The notes beneath the pieces are model-generated. The model saw only the letters and a program-made list of their open reading frames with translations. It was not told where the DNA came from and ran no database searches. From contig NZ_BCSX01000011.1 in the NCBI RefSeq assembly GCF_001570425.1, positions 62,001-126,000 of the forward strand: 64,000 bases of DNA, read 5' to 3'. This stretch comes from Mycolicibacterium brisbanense (GTDB lineage Bacteria; Actinomycetota; Actinomycetes; Mycobacteriales; Mycobacteriaceae). The translations under genes and the position numbers were made by a program. Each line of letters begins with the position of its first letter. The stretch's first letter is position 1. Positions 1 through 8,777 of this stretch are shown one piece after another.

Positions 1-206
1 CAGCGCCAGGCGGCGACTGCCGCGACGTTCACCATCGCGTCGGACGGCAACGAGATGCCTTGCAGCGCAGATCGGTAGCGGTGCGGGTCGCCGCCGAAGC
101 GGGCGACGTTGACGGCCGACAGTGCGAGGTCGAGCCCCGGCACCGTCGGAAGCTCCGCCGCCGCGGGTACGTCGAGGTTCACCTGGTGGTAGGCGCGGGC
201 TATCAC
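1..206 (-). CDS. Unrecognised protein downstream of MoxR ATPase (3' part cut off)
   Basis: Only the first 68 codons are present because the gene runs off the left edge of the window. It starts at a GTG whose last two bases overlap the TGA of the MoxR ATPase gene (a GTGA junction), so the two are translationally coupled. I see no signal peptide or membrane segment in the visible residues. Genes directly downstream of MoxR ATPases often encode von Willebrand A-domain partners, but no MIDAS motif falls in the visible part, so that identity is inference only. Confidence 0.6.
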   Translation of the reverse strand, partial: MIARAYHQVNLDVPAAAELPTVPGLDLALSAVNVARFGGDPHRYRSALQGISLPSDAMVNVAAVAAWR

Positions 207-1771
207 CGGCCGCTCTCCAGCCAGTGCAGGTAGTTCGAATACCGTTGGTAGAGATACTTGAGTGCGACCAGATCATCGAAATCCCGGCCATATATTTTGC
301 CGATACCCGAGATCGCCGAGATCCTGGCCTCGAGGGATGTGAGTCGCCGAGACACCTCGAGCGCGTCCACGCCGTCGAGGCCACGGCCGAACTGGGCGAG
401 CAGTTCGGCGACCGGGTCTTCGTCATCGCGGGCCAGCGCGAGGTATTGCCGGCACGAGGCGTCGAACAGATCGATCAGCCAGCTCGCCGGGTCCGATGCC
501 AGCTCGCGGTCCGAGCCGGTGTCGAACCTCGGATGCGCAGGGTTCGGTAACAGCTTGCCGCGCAAGGCGAACGGCACCATCGCCCGCACGTCCTCAAGTG
601 TGACGGTGTCGTTGCCCCGGAACCAGGCCAATGCCTTGGCGTAGAGCACCAGGTTCTGCAGCGAGCGCACCGACACCCCGTTGACGGTCTGTGCGCCGAG
701 ATCGACCTGCAGATCGGCACCCGAGTTGGCGTCGATGATCTGCTCGACCTCAAGACCGGCGGTGGCCACCACGTCCTTGGTGCGGTATTCGAAACGGCGG
801 CCGCCGTGCTGGACGAACTCGAAGTGGCTGACGAAGAACTCCAGACGGCGGCGCACCTCGGTGGGCACCGGGATCGCGCGGATCGCGTCGACCATGGCGG
901 CCTGCTCGGCGGCGGTGAACACCAATTCGGCAGGCACGTTGTCCTCCGGGCGGTCGCCGGCCTCGACGCGGGTTACCAGCTCGTCGAGGAACCGGCTGTT
1001 GAATCCGAAGGCCTGCACCGTCACATCGATCCGGTCACGCAGCGCCTGGATCACCGGGAAGGTGCCACCACCACCGTCGTCGTTGGCGGTGAAAAACCAG
1101 CTCTGCACCCCGTTTTCGGGTGCGGTGACGTGCATCTGGTCGTGACTTTCGACATAGCCCTCGGCGACCATGGTCAGCAGTGCGGACTGCGTCTTGGTCG
1201 GAATCCGGTTGTACTCGTCGATGATCTTGACCGGAGCGGTGAGCCAGCTCTTCCAGGCGATGGTGATCTCGGCAAGGCTCGCGGCCTGCACCAGATCACG
1301 CGGCAGTGGAATCCCGACCAGGTCACCGACCGTCATCTGGGGTTGGCCCTGCTGGACGTGGCGGCGCACGTCGGCGGGCGCCGAGCCGGCCAGGACACCC
1401 ATCAACACGGCAAGGGTGGTCTTGCCGCGGCCGGGGCCGCCGATCAGCAGGCACCTGCCGCCGACGGCGAAAGTCAGAAGGGGCACAAGGACATTGGATG
1501 AATAGGCCGGCTGTTTGGGCAGGCTCAGCGCGGCGCCGGCATCGCCGAGCGGATAGTTGACCGTGGTGTCCGAGCCGAATTCGACGTCGTAGAACGGGGA
1601 GATGACGGCCTTGTTGATCAGCCAGAAGTAGGCCCGGCGGAGCTTTTCGTCGAGCGTGACCGTCGCGGCGGCCTGCGGGGTGAACAGATCCGAGGCGGTG
1701 AGGCCGTCGGCAGGCGCGTGGTGCACGGGCAAGGTCGGCGATGTGGACACCGCGCTCCACCTGTTGGTCAT
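203..1771 (-). CDS. MoxR-family AAA+ ATPase
   Basis: Predicted AAA+ ATPase of the MoxR type, thought to act as a chaperone that matures or remodels a partner complex. The Walker A motif GGPGRGKTT lies near residue 112 and the Walker B motif IIDEYN near residue 183. The sequence around WFFTANDD is the likely sensor 1. At 522 residues it is longer than a minimal MoxR (about 330) and carries an extra C-terminal helical region. I chose the ATG at 1771 because GGGAGGGG lies just upstream; a TTG seven codons earlier is possible. It is coupled to the partial gene that follows. The family call is firm; the substrate is unknown. Confidence 0.85.
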   Translation of the reverse strand: MTNRWSAVSTSPTLPVHHAPADGLTASDLFTPQAAATVTLDEKLRRAYFWLINKAVISPFYDVEFGSDTTVNYPLGDAGAALSLPKQPAYSSNVLVPLLTFAVGGRCLLIGGPGRGKTTLAVLMGVLAGSAPADVRRHVQQGQPQMTVGDLVGIPLPRDLVQAASLAEITIAWKSWLTAPVKIIDEYNRIPTKTQSALLTMVAEGYVESHDQMHVTAPENGVQSWFFTANDDGGGGTFPVIQALRDRIDVTVQAFGFNSRFLDELVTRVEAGDRPEDNVPAELVFTAAEQAAMVDAIRAIPVPTEVRRRLEFFVSHFEFVQHGGRRFEYRTKDVVATAGLEVEQIIDANSGADLQVDLGAQTVNGVSVRSLQNLVLYAKALAWFRGNDTVTLEDVRAMVPFALRGKLLPNPAHPRFDTGSDRELASDPASWLIDLFDASCRQYLALARDDEDPVAELLAQFGRGLDGVDALEVSRRLTSLEARISAISGIGKIYGRDFDDLVALKYLYQRYSNYLHWLESGR

Positions 1772-1892
1772 CTGCCCCTCCCGTCGCGCCAATGCTAACC
1801 GTCCGCAGCCTGCCGGCGTCGCGGTGATTCTGCGTCAGCGGTGCCGCTCACTCGCACTTCTACGCCTTGGGCGCGGAGTCAACGGGGACCGC

Positions 1893-2705
1893 TCACTCCA
1901 GGTCGACGACGACCGGGGCGTGGTCGCTCGGCGCGGTGGTGCCCTTCTTGGGACGCCGCTCGTCCTTCACGATCTCGGCATGGGTGACGCGCGCGGCCAG
2001 GGCGGGGGAGCCGAGGATGAAATCGATGCGCATGCCGCGGCGCTTCTGGAAAGCCAGCTGGGTGTAATCCCAGTACGTGTAGATTCCCGGGCCCGGCGTG
2101 AAAGGCCGCACCACGTCGGTGAATTGGGCGTCGTTGATGGCCTGGAAGGCGGCCCGCTCGGGCGCGGAGACATGCGTGCTGCCGTCGAATCTGGTCATGT
2201 CCCAGACATCCTCGTCGGTGGGAGCGATGTTCCAGTCGCCGACCAGTGCGATCGGCATCTGCGGGTCGTCACGCAACCAACCCGCCGCGGTATCGCGGAG
2301 GGCGGCAAGCCAATCCAGCTTGTAGGTGTAATGCGGGTCGGCCAGGGTACGGCCGTTGGGCACATACAGACTCCACACCCGCACACCGCCGCACGTCGCA
2401 CCCAGTGCGCGGGCCTCGGCGGTCGCCTCCTCTTCGGGCTTGCTGCTCCAGGTTGGCTGTCCGTCGAAGCCGACCTGCACGTCATCGAGGCCGACTCGCG
2501 ACGCGATGGCCACCCCGTTCCACTGGTTGAGGCCGACGTGGGCAACCTCGTATCCGAGCGCGGCGAACGGCATGGTGGGGAACTGCTCGTCGGTGCACTT
2601 GGTCTCCTGCATCGCCAGCACGTCGACGTCCGCACGGGACAACCAGTCGGTGACGCGGTCGACACGGGTGCGGATGGAGTTGACGTTCCAAGTGGCCAGG
2701 CGCAT
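1893..2705 (-). CDS. xthA: Exodeoxyribonuclease III / AP endonuclease
   Basis: Base-excision repair nuclease of the exonuclease III/endonuclease-exonuclease-phosphatase family, which cuts DNA at abasic sites and trims 3' blocked ends. The family signatures are in order: RLATWNVNSIR at the N-terminus, the metal ligand in AMQETK, SLYVPNG, the catalytic GDWNIAP, RIDFILGS and the C-terminal SDHAPV. The ATG at 2705 reproduces the start and length (about 270 residues) I remember for M. tuberculosis Rv0427c; an ATG nine codons upstream would overlap the GNAT gene. It ends the def-GNAT-xthA operon, as in M. tuberculosis. Confidence 0.93.
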   Translation of the reverse strand: MRLATWNVNSIRTRVDRVTDWLSRADVDVLAMQETKCTDEQFPTMPFAALGYEVAHVGLNQWNGVAIASRVGLDDVQVGFDGQPTWSSKPEEEATAEARALGATCGGVRVWSLYVPNGRTLADPHYTYKLDWLAALRDTAAGWLRDDPQMPIALVGDWNIAPTDEDVWDMTRFDGSTHVSAPERAAFQAINDAQFTDVVRPFTPGPGIYTYWDYTQLAFQKRRGMRIDFILGSPALAARVTHAEIVKDERRPKKGTTAPSDHAPVVVDLE

Positions 2706-2709
2706 GAGG

Positions 2710-3606
2710 TTAGAGCGTACGGGCGTCGACATAGTGGCCGTGGTGGTGCAGCCGGAAGCCCATCGAGGTGTACAGCGCGATGGCTGGGTCGTTGTCGACC
2801 TCGACCTGCACGTAGGCGTGTTGCGCCCCCGCAGTGCCGCCCCACGCGATCAGCGCTTGGCACAGGGCCCGGGCGTGACCCTGCCTGCGGCTGCCGTCGG
2901 CCGTCCGGATCGACGAGATGCCGAGCCATCGGGTGCCGTCCGGGGCAGGGGTGACCGCCCCGCGGCCGACCGCCCGGCCCGCCACGGACGCGAAAGTCAA
3001 CTCGCCGTCGACGACGGCCGTCAGGACGTCGACGGGTACCTCACGCCGATAGCCCGCCAGCCACGCGGCATCGGGCCGCGGGGCCAGCGCGACGGCCGGT
3101 GGCGCCGGGGCCGGCGTGTCGATGGCGCGCACCATGACCCGAGTGGCCTTGACGCCGGGAGTCCGGATCGGCAGCAGCCGCTCCGGTAGCGCCAGCCAGG
3201 GCGGCAGGTCCCGCTCGCGATACCAGGCCACGATCGCGGGGAGGTCGGCGATCTGAGCCGACATATCCAGTGGGACAGCTGAATTGGCGCGGCTGGTGAC
3301 GCCGCCGCCGGCCCGCAGGAACCACCCGCGGTGCCAGTGTTGCTCCGTGCCCGGCCACGCCAGCGCCGCCGCGTGCTCCACGGCCCGGATCTGTGACCCG
3401 CGGACCGGGGCGTACGACAGCTCCCGCACGCTCACGATGTCGCCGGGGTCGATGTCGACGAGCTCGCCGGATTTGGTGCGCACCAGCACGGTCGGCTCGA
3501 TCTGCTCCACATGCCCGACGACGTCGGTCAGCGGTTTGGCCGAACCCTCAGGCAGGCGGTAGCGCAGGCTGACCCGCGTGCCCGGCGTCGGCAGCACCGC
3601 TGGCAT
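2710..3606 (-). CDS. GNAT-family N-acetyltransferase (Rv0428c-like)
   Basis: Two-part protein of 298 residues. The N-terminal half resembles a small beta-barrel (residues about 1-60, with TVLVRTKSGELVDIDPGD). The C-terminal half is a GNAT acetyltransferase fold with the acetyl-CoA-binding segment RRQGHARALCQALIAWG and the final strand around VEVDNDPAIALYTSMGF. The acceptor substrate is not known. Its ATG shares one base with the TGA of def, so translation is coupled to the deformylase. Position and order match M. tuberculosis Rv0427c-Rv0429c. Confidence 0.88.
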   Translation of the reverse strand: MPAVLPTPGTRVSLRYRLPEGSAKPLTDVVGHVEQIEPTVLVRTKSGELVDIDPGDIVSVRELSYAPVRGSQIRAVEHAAALAWPGTEQHWHRGWFLRAGGGVTSRANSAVPLDMSAQIADLPAIVAWYRERDLPPWLALPERLLPIRTPGVKATRVMVRAIDTPAPAPPAVALAPRPDAAWLAGYRREVPVDVLTAVVDGELTFASVAGRAVGRGAVTPAPDGTRWLGISSIRTADGSRRQGHARALCQALIAWGGTAGAQHAYVQVEVDNDPAIALYTSMGFRLHHHGHYVDARTL

Positions 3607-4199
3607 CAGTGCCCGAACGGGTCGGCATCCTCGCCGGGCATCCAGGACAGGCCCGGCACGCCCCAATGGTTGCGCTTCACCGCACGTTTGGCGGCGCGCG
3701 CGTGACGGCCCACGAGCTTGTCGATGTAGAGGAATCCGTCGAGGTGGCCGGTCTCGTGCTGCAGCATGCGGGCAAACAAATCGGTGCCCTCCAATGTGAT
3801 GGAGTTGCCCTCTGCATCCAGTCCTGTGACGCGGGCCCACTCGGCGCGGCCGGTGGGGAATTGCTCACCCGGCACAGACAGACAACCCTCGTCGTCGTTG
3901 TCCGGGTCGGGCATGGTCTCGGGAATCTCGGATGTCTCGAGCACCGGGTTGATGATCACGCCCCGGCGGCGGTTGGTGCGCGTGCGTGTGTCGGCGCAGT
4001 CGTAGACGAACAACCGCTTGGAGACGCCGATCTGGTTGGCGGCCAAGCCAACCCCGTTGGCGGCGTCCATCGTGTCGTACATCGTCTGGATCAACTCGGC
4101 GAGATCAGCCGGCAGTGAACCGTCCGGCCCTACAGGTACCGGCTCGGTCGGCGTATGCAACACGGGATCTCCGACAATGCGAATCGGTACGACAGCCAC
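3606..4199 (-). CDS. def: Peptide deformylase
   Basis: Removes the formyl group from the N-terminal methionine of new proteins in the cytoplasm; a metalloenzyme. The three family motifs are present: [10 protein letters not shown] near residue 50, EGCLSVPG near residue 104, and QHETGHLDG near residue 148, which carries the HExxH metal site. At 197 residues it matches the mycobacterial enzyme (Rv0429c). It is the first gene of a three-gene minus-strand operon, divergent from the DUF3263 gene across a 138-base gap. Confidence 0.95.
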   Translation of the reverse strand: MAVVPIRIVGDPVLHTPTEPVPVGPDGSLPADLAELIQTMYDTMDAANGVGLAANQIGVSKRLFVYDCADTRTRTNRRRGVIINPVLETSEIPETMPDPDNDDEGCLSVPGEQFPTGRAEWARVTGLDAEGNSITLEGTDLFARMLQHETGHLDGFLYIDKLVGRHARAAKRAVKRNHWGVPGLSWMPGEDADPFGH

Positions 4200-4337
4200 G
4201 GGGGAAGCTTAGGCGGAAATGCTTGCCACCCGACTCGCGGGCTTATGTGTCACGCCAAGCCAGCAAGCCGTGGTTGAATAATCGCCGAACCACAGCGATG
4301 TCATTTCTCGAGTGTCGGAAGGGTCCAAGGGAGCAAT

Positions 4338-4646
4338 ATGGACGGCGCCATGGCGCGGACTGAGCGATCCGGAGATGACTCTGATCTGACCGACGGGCTC
4401 ACCCGACGCGAACACGATATTTTGGCCTTCGAACGCCAATGGTGGAAGTACGCGGGCAGCAAGGAAGACGCGATCAAAGAGCTGTTCTCCATGTCGGCAA
4501 CGCGGTACTACCAGGTGCTCAACGCACTGGTGGACCGCCCGGAGGCATTGGCCGCCGACCCCATGCTGGTCAAGCGGCTGCGCCGGTTGAGGGCCAGTCG
4601 GCAGAAGGCCCGGGCCGCGCGGCGGCTCGGCTTCGACGTCACGTAG
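4338..4646 (+). CDS. DUF3263 protein (Rv0430-like)
   Basis: Small conserved actinobacterial protein of 102 residues with the core LTRREHDILAFERQWWK followed by a helix-turn-helix-like segment (KELFSMSATRYYQVLNAL) and a basic C-terminal tail. It is nearly identical to what I remember of M. tuberculosis Rv0430 over the last 80 residues. The HTH-like segment suggests DNA binding, but its function is not established. It sits 48 bases upstream of virR, as in M. tuberculosis. Confidence 0.9.
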   Translation: MDGAMARTERSGDDSDLTDGLTRREHDILAFERQWWKYAGSKEDAIKELFSMSATRYYQVLNALVDRPEALAADPMLVKRLRRLRASRQKARAARRLGFDVT

Positions 4647-4694
4647 GCCTGCGCCGGTGACGGGTCGGGCGATTCGCTCGATACAGTGGACCCG

Positions 4695-5168
4695 ATGAAT
4701 CAGCGAGAATCCTCCGGGCTACCCCTGCGTGCCATGGTGATGGTGCTGCTGTTCCTCGGGGTGGTTTTCCTGTTGGTCGGATTCCAGGCGATCGGTTCCG
4801 GCGACGACTCCTCGGGCGACAGCTCCACCGTGTCCTCGGCGACGACCACGACGACCACCGCCACGTCCACCGCCGCCAAAGCCGCGCCGGATCCTGCCAA
4901 GACCGATGTTCGGGTGTACAACGTCTCCGATGTCCCCGGTGCGGCAGAAGGCACGGCCAACCGGTTGCGCGAGGCGCACTGGCATGTCACCGAGACCGGC
5001 AACCTCACGCTGGACGGTGTCACCGGCACGACAGTGTTCTTCGGTGATACCCCCGGAGAGAAGGAAGCCGCTGATGAGGTGGGCAAATTGCTCGCCGCCC
5101 CGGTCGAACCTCGACGCGCTGAACTCAACGAGCAACCACCGGGCGTGATCGTGGTGGTCACCGGCTAG
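4695..5168 (+). CDS. virR: VirR-like membrane protein (Rv0431), LytR_C domain
   Basis: Single-pass membrane protein of 157 residues. Residues about 14-34 form one transmembrane helix, followed by a Thr/Ser/Ala-rich linker and a LytR C-terminal domain beginning near [17 protein letters not shown]. In M. tuberculosis the homologue Rv0431 (VirR) controls extracellular vesicle release and cell-wall permeability; that role is known from the literature, not from this sequence. I chose the ATG at 4695 to match the remembered MN- start; a GTG three codons upstream is also possible. It lies ten bases upstream of sodC. Confidence 0.88.
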   Translation: MNQRESSGLPLRAMVMVLLFLGVVFLLVGFQAIGSGDDSSGDSSTVSSATTTTTTATSTAAKAAPDPAKTDVRVYNVSDVPGAAEGTANRLREAHWHVTETGNLTLDGVTGTTVFFGDTPGEKEAADEVGKLLAAPVEPRRAELNEQPPGVIVVVTG

Positions 5169-5178
5169 GCTTTGGCCC

Positions 5179-5901
5179 ATGCTGAAGCCCGTCAGTGTCG
5201 CTGTCCTGTTCGCCGCCCCCGTTGTCGCGCTGAGCGCCTGCAGCCCGCCTGGTCAGGTGCCGTCCGACACGCCGGGTACCACTCCGTCCATCTGGACCGG
5301 ATCGCCGTCTCCGTCGGCCGCACCCGGTGAGCACGGCAGCGGGCACGGGAACACCGGCGCCACCGGCACGCAGAGCGCGGGCGAGACCCTGACAGCAGAC
5401 CTGAAGACCGCCGACGGTACGTCCGTGGCCACCGCGGAATTCCAGTTCGCCGACGGCTTCGCCACCGTCACCGTCGAGACCACCGCACCCGGGAAGCTGG
5501 CCCCCGGATTCCACGGCCTGCACATCCACTCGGTGGGCAAGTGTGAGGCCAACTCCGTGGCCCCCACCGGTGGCGCCCCTGGCGACTTCAACTCCGCAGG
5601 TGGACATTTCCAGGTGGCCGGGCACACCGCGCACCCCGCCAGTGGCGACCTGAGCTCGCTGCAGGTACGTGCCGACGGTTCGGGCAAGCTCGTGACCACC
5701 ACCGACGCCTTCACCGCTGCCGACCTGCAGGGCGGCGGCAAGACGGCCATCATCATCCACGAGAAGTCCGACAACTTCGCCAACATCCCGCCGGAGCGCT
5801 ACCAGCAGATCAACGGTGGTGCACCAGGCCCCGATGAGGCCACCATGGCCACCGGCGACGCTGGTAAGCGCGTGGCCTGCGGTGTCATCGGTACCGGCTA
5901 A
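5179..5901 (+). CDS. sodC: Cu/Zn superoxide dismutase lipoprotein
   Basis: Extracytoplasmic superoxide dismutase anchored as a lipoprotein. The N-terminus is a signal peptide ending in the lipobox LSAC (Cys21), followed by a Ser/Pro/Gly linker. The enzyme domain carries the copper-binding [11 protein letters not shown], the GGHF histidine and the loop [14 protein letters not shown]. At 240 residues it matches M. tuberculosis SodC (Rv0432). The last 20 bases overlap the start of the downstream ligase gene. The window also encodes a nickel superoxide dismutase near 26.6 kb, so this organism has at least two unrelated superoxide dismutases. Confidence 0.94.
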   Translation: MLKPVSVAVLFAAPVVALSACSPPGQVPSDTPGTTPSIWTGSPSPSAAPGEHGSGHGNTGATGTQSAGETLTADLKTADGTSVATAEFQFADGFATVTVETTAPGKLAPGFHGLHIHSVGKCEANSVAPTGGAPGDFNSAGGHFQVAGHTAHPASGDLSSLQVRADGSGKLVTTTDAFTAADLQGGGKTAIIIHEKSDNFANIPPERYQQINGGAPGPDEATMATGDAGKRVACGVIGTG

Positions 5902-7012
5902 CAGCCGCATCGATTTTGCCGGCTCGCCCCGTCCCACACTCGGGGTGGAATGGGAGTTTGCTCTCGTCGACGCCGGCAGCCGGGAACTGAGCAACGAGGC
6001 CGCTGCGGTGATCGCCGACCTCGGCGACAACCCGCACGTCCACAAGGAGTTGCTGCGCAACACCGTCGAGATCGTCACCGGGGTATGCGAGACCACCGCG
6101 GAGGCGATGGACGATCTGCGCGGCACCCTCGGGTCCGTGCGACGGATCGTCGAGTCGCGCGGCATGGAGTTGTTCTGCGCGGGTACACATCCGTTCGCGA
6201 AGTGGTCGACGCAGCAGCTCACCGACGCTCCGCGCTACGCAGAGCTGATCAAGCGGACGCAATGGTGGGGCCGCCAGATGCTGATCTGGGGCGTCCATGT
6301 GCACGTCGGTATCTCGTCGGCGCACAAGGTGATGCCGATCATCTCGTCACTGCTCAACCAGTATCCGCACCTGCTGGCGCTGTCGGCGTCCTCCCCGTTC
6401 TGGGAAGGGGAGGACACCGGATACGCCAGCAACCGGGCGATGATGTTCCAGCAGTTGCCGACCGCAGGCCTGCCGTTCCAATTCCAGTCGTGGCCCGAAT
6501 TCGAGGGCTTCGTGCACGACCAGAAGAAGACCGGCATCATCGACCACCTCAACGAAATCCGTTGGGACATCAGGCCGTCGCCTCAGCTGGGCACCGTGGA
6601 GGTACGGATATTCGACGGCGTCTCCAACATCCGCGAGCTCAGCGCGCTGGTGGCGCTGACGCATTGCCTGATCGTCGACCTGGACCGTCGCCTCGACGCG
6701 GGCGAGTTATTGCCGACCATGCCGCCGTGGCATGTGCAGGAAAACAAGTGGCGCGCAGCGCGCTACGGCCTCGACGCGGTCATCATTCTCGATGCCGACA
6801 GCAATGAGCGGCTGGTCACCGATGATCTCGACGAGCTACTCAACCGGCTGGAGCCGGTGGCCAAAACCCTGAAGTGCAGTGACGAATTGGCCGCGGTCGC
6901 CGACATCTACCACTCGGGGGCGTCGTATCAACGACAGCGCCGGGTCGCTGAGGAGAACGACGGCGACCTGCGTGAGGTCGTGGATGCCCTGATCGGCGAG
7001 CTTGAGCTATAG
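5882..7012 (+). CDS. YbdK-type carboxylate-amine ligase (GCS2 family, Rv0433-like)
   Basis: Member of the GCS2 family, whose YbdK branch has weak glutamate-cysteine ligase activity in E. coli. The physiological substrate in mycobacteria is unknown. Motifs include [10 protein letters not shown] near the N-terminus, WGVHVHVG in the middle, and [16 protein letters not shown]. The GTG at 5882 gives 376 residues, the length I remember for Rv0433, and places the start inside the 3' end of sodC, suggesting translational coupling. Longer starts would lie entirely within sodC and lack family similarity. Confidence 0.88.
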   Translation: MSSVPANSRIDFAGSPRPTLGVEWEFALVDAGSRELSNEAAAVIADLGDNPHVHKELLRNTVEIVTGVCETTAEAMDDLRGTLGSVRRIVESRGMELFCAGTHPFAKWSTQQLTDAPRYAELIKRTQWWGRQMLIWGVHVHVGISSAHKVMPIISSLLNQYPHLLALSASSPFWEGEDTGYASNRAMMFQQLPTAGLPFQFQSWPEFEGFVHDQKKTGIIDHLNEIRWDIRPSPQLGTVEVRIFDGVSNIRELSALVALTHCLIVDLDRRLDAGELLPTMPPWHVQENKWRAARYGLDAVIILDADSNERLVTDDLDELLNRLEPVAKTLKCSDELAAVADIYHSGASYQRQRRVAEENDGDLREVVDALIGELEL

Positions 7013-7021
7013 GGTGAGCTG

Positions 7022-7444
7022 ATGCAGCGTTCGATGACGGCTGTGATTGCCACTGCGGCCATCTGTCTCGCCGGCTGCACCGAGGTCACTGCAGGCGCAC
7101 CGATGGCAGACCCGGACCAGACCGGGATCACGACGACCACGGCCACGACCACGACGTCACGGCCGCGCCCGACGCCGACCGCCAACCCGTTGCCGCCCGA
7201 GGTGACCCCCGGCACCAGCGCTGCCAGCACGCCGCCTCCGAACGGCATGTCCACCACGTGCGACGAGTACTCGGCATTCGACGACCCGACGAAGATGGGC
7301 ATGGTCCAACTGCTCGGCGACAACGGCTACCCGGGGCTGAAGAAGAATCCGTTCCTGTGGGTGAGTTTCATCGGGGCGATGTGCGTGCTCGCCGATCCCG
7401 GCGCCACGGTGGTGCAGGCGATCAACAAGAAAGTTCCCGGCTGA
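7022..7444 (+). CDS. Small mycobacterial lipoprotein, function unknown
   Basis: Predicted 140-residue lipoprotein. The signal peptide ends in the lipobox LAGC (Cys19). A long Thr/Pro-rich linker follows, then a compact domain from about residue 75 that contains two cysteines (STTCDEY and AMCVL) that could form a disulphide. It lies between the YbdK-type ligase and the Lon-N gene, nine bases after the former and three before the latter, and so probably belongs to the sodC operon. I do not recall a gene at this place in M. tuberculosis, where Rv0433 and Rv0434 adjoin. Confidence 0.85.
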   Translation: MQRSMTAVIATAAICLAGCTEVTAGAPMADPDQTGITTTTATTTTSRPRPTPTANPLPPEVTPGTSAASTPPPNGMSTTCDEYSAFDDPTKMGMVQLLGDNGYPGLKKNPFLWVSFIGAMCVLADPGATVVQAINKKVPG

Positions 7445-7447
7445 CCC

Positions 7448-8071
7448 GTGACCGCGACACCGATGTTTCCCCTCGAGATGGCGATGCTGCCGGGTGAAGA
7501 ATTGCCGCTGCGCATCTTCGAGCCCCGCTACGTCGCGCTGGTGAGCGATTGCATGGCCATGACCGAGCCTGCCTTCGGCGTCGTACTGATCTCGGCCGGG
7601 CGCGAGGTCGGCGGGGGTGACCAGCGATGCGACGTCGGTGCGCTTGCCCGGATCGTCGACTGCCAGAACTTCGGCGTGGACCGCTACCGGCTCAGATGCG
7701 TTATGGCCGAACGTATTCGGGTGCTGCGCTGGCTGGACGACGATCCGTACCCACGGGCTGAGATCGAAGTCTGGGACGATGAACCGGGCACCGCCGACGC
7801 GTCGTTGCTCACCGATGTGCAGGACCGCATGGTGGCACTGTTCGATCTGATCGGCGAGGCGCGGGGCGTCGCGTTCCACAGCCGCGACATCGTCACCGCC
7901 GCCGCCGCCGACCCGATCGATCCGCTCTACGCGCTGGCCGCCCGGGTGCCGATGGGGCAGGCCGACCGGTATTCGGTGCTGTGCGCACCGAGCGCCGCGG
8001 CGCGACTGGACGCGCTGAGCGAAGCCGTCGACACGGTGACGGCCATGGTGGAGTTTCAACTATCCGAGTAG
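7448..8071 (+). CDS. Lon N-terminal (LON substrate-binding) domain protein, Rv0434-like
   Basis: Free-standing LON substrate-binding domain protein of 207 residues without the ATPase or protease parts of Lon. The signature FPLEMAMLPGEELPLRIFEPRY opens the domain as two family blocks, and the C-terminal half is helical. Such proteins may bind unfolded or degradation-bound proteins, but no role has been shown for the mycobacterial form. GTG start at 7448, three bases after the lipoprotein stop. Sixteen bases separate it from the response regulator, so read-through transcription into that gene is likely. Confidence 0.88.
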   Translation: MTATPMFPLEMAMLPGEELPLRIFEPRYVALVSDCMAMTEPAFGVVLISAGREVGGGDQRCDVGALARIVDCQNFGVDRYRLRCVMAERIRVLRWLDDDPYPRAEIEVWDDEPGTADASLLTDVQDRMVALFDLIGEARGVAFHSRDIVTAAAADPIDPLYALAARVPMGQADRYSVLCAPSAAARLDALSEAVDTVTAMVEFQLSE

Positions 8072-8087
8072 CAGGATTGACGCCGAG

Positions 8088-8777
8088 ATGCGGGTTTTGA
8101 TCGTCGACGACGAGCCACGGCTCACCAAGACACTGAGCTTGGGGCTGCGGGCAGAAGGCTGGGTGGTGGTTGCCGTCGACAATGGTGTCGACGCTGTGCA
8201 TCACGCGGTCGAAGACGATTTCGACGTCATCGTGCTCGACATCATGTTGCCCGGGATGAGCGGGTACGAGGTGCTGCGCCGCATCAGGGCCGAGCAGGTG
8301 TGGACCCCGGTGTTGATGCTGACCGCCAAGGACGGTGAATTCGACGAGACCGACGCCCTGGACCTCGGCGCCGACGACTATCTCACCAAACCGTTCAAGT
8401 TCAACGTGCTGGCCGCGCGGCTGCGTGCCCTGCAGCGTCGCTGTGCCCCGGAGCGCCCGGTGGTCATGACGGCGGGGACGTTGTCGCTGGACCCCGCCCG
8501 CAAGACCGTATCCCGCGACGGCGTCCCAATCGAGTTGACGCGCAGGGAATTCGGCCTGCTCGAGTACTTGATGCGCAACAAGGACACCGTCGTCACCAAG
8601 TCTGACATCCTCCGCAACGTATGGGACGCCCACTATTCCGGGCCGCACAACGTCGTCGAGGTATATGTGCGGTATGTCCGCCGGAAGATCGATGCGCCCT
8701 TCGGCACCAACACGATCGGCACCGTGCGCGGCGTGGGTTACCGGTTGGAATCCGGCGAAGTACCCGACGGAAACTGA
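8088..8777 (+). CDS. OmpR/PhoB-type response regulator
   Basis: Two-component DNA-binding regulator, 229 residues. The receiver domain has the acidic pair DDE at residues 7-9, the phospho-acceptor Asp51 in VLDIMLPGMSG and the conserved lysine in DDYLTKPF. The C-terminal winged helix (from about residue 128) has ELTRREFGLLEYLM and the recognition-helix segment HNVVEVYVRYVRRKI, ending VRGVGYRL. Its likely partner kinase is encoded on the opposite strand and the two genes overlap tail to tail by 40 bases. I cannot assign it to a named mycobacterial pair. Confidence 0.93.
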   Translation: MRVLIVDDEPRLTKTLSLGLRAEGWVVVAVDNGVDAVHHAVEDDFDVIVLDIMLPGMSGYEVLRRIRAEQVWTPVLMLTAKDGEFDETDALDLGADDYLTKPFKFNVLAARLRALQRRCAPERPVVMTAGTLSLDPARKTVSRDGVPIELTRREFGLLEYLMRNKDTVVTKSDILRNVWDAHYSGPHNVVEVYVRYVRRKIDAPFGTNTIGTVRGVGYRLESGEVPDGN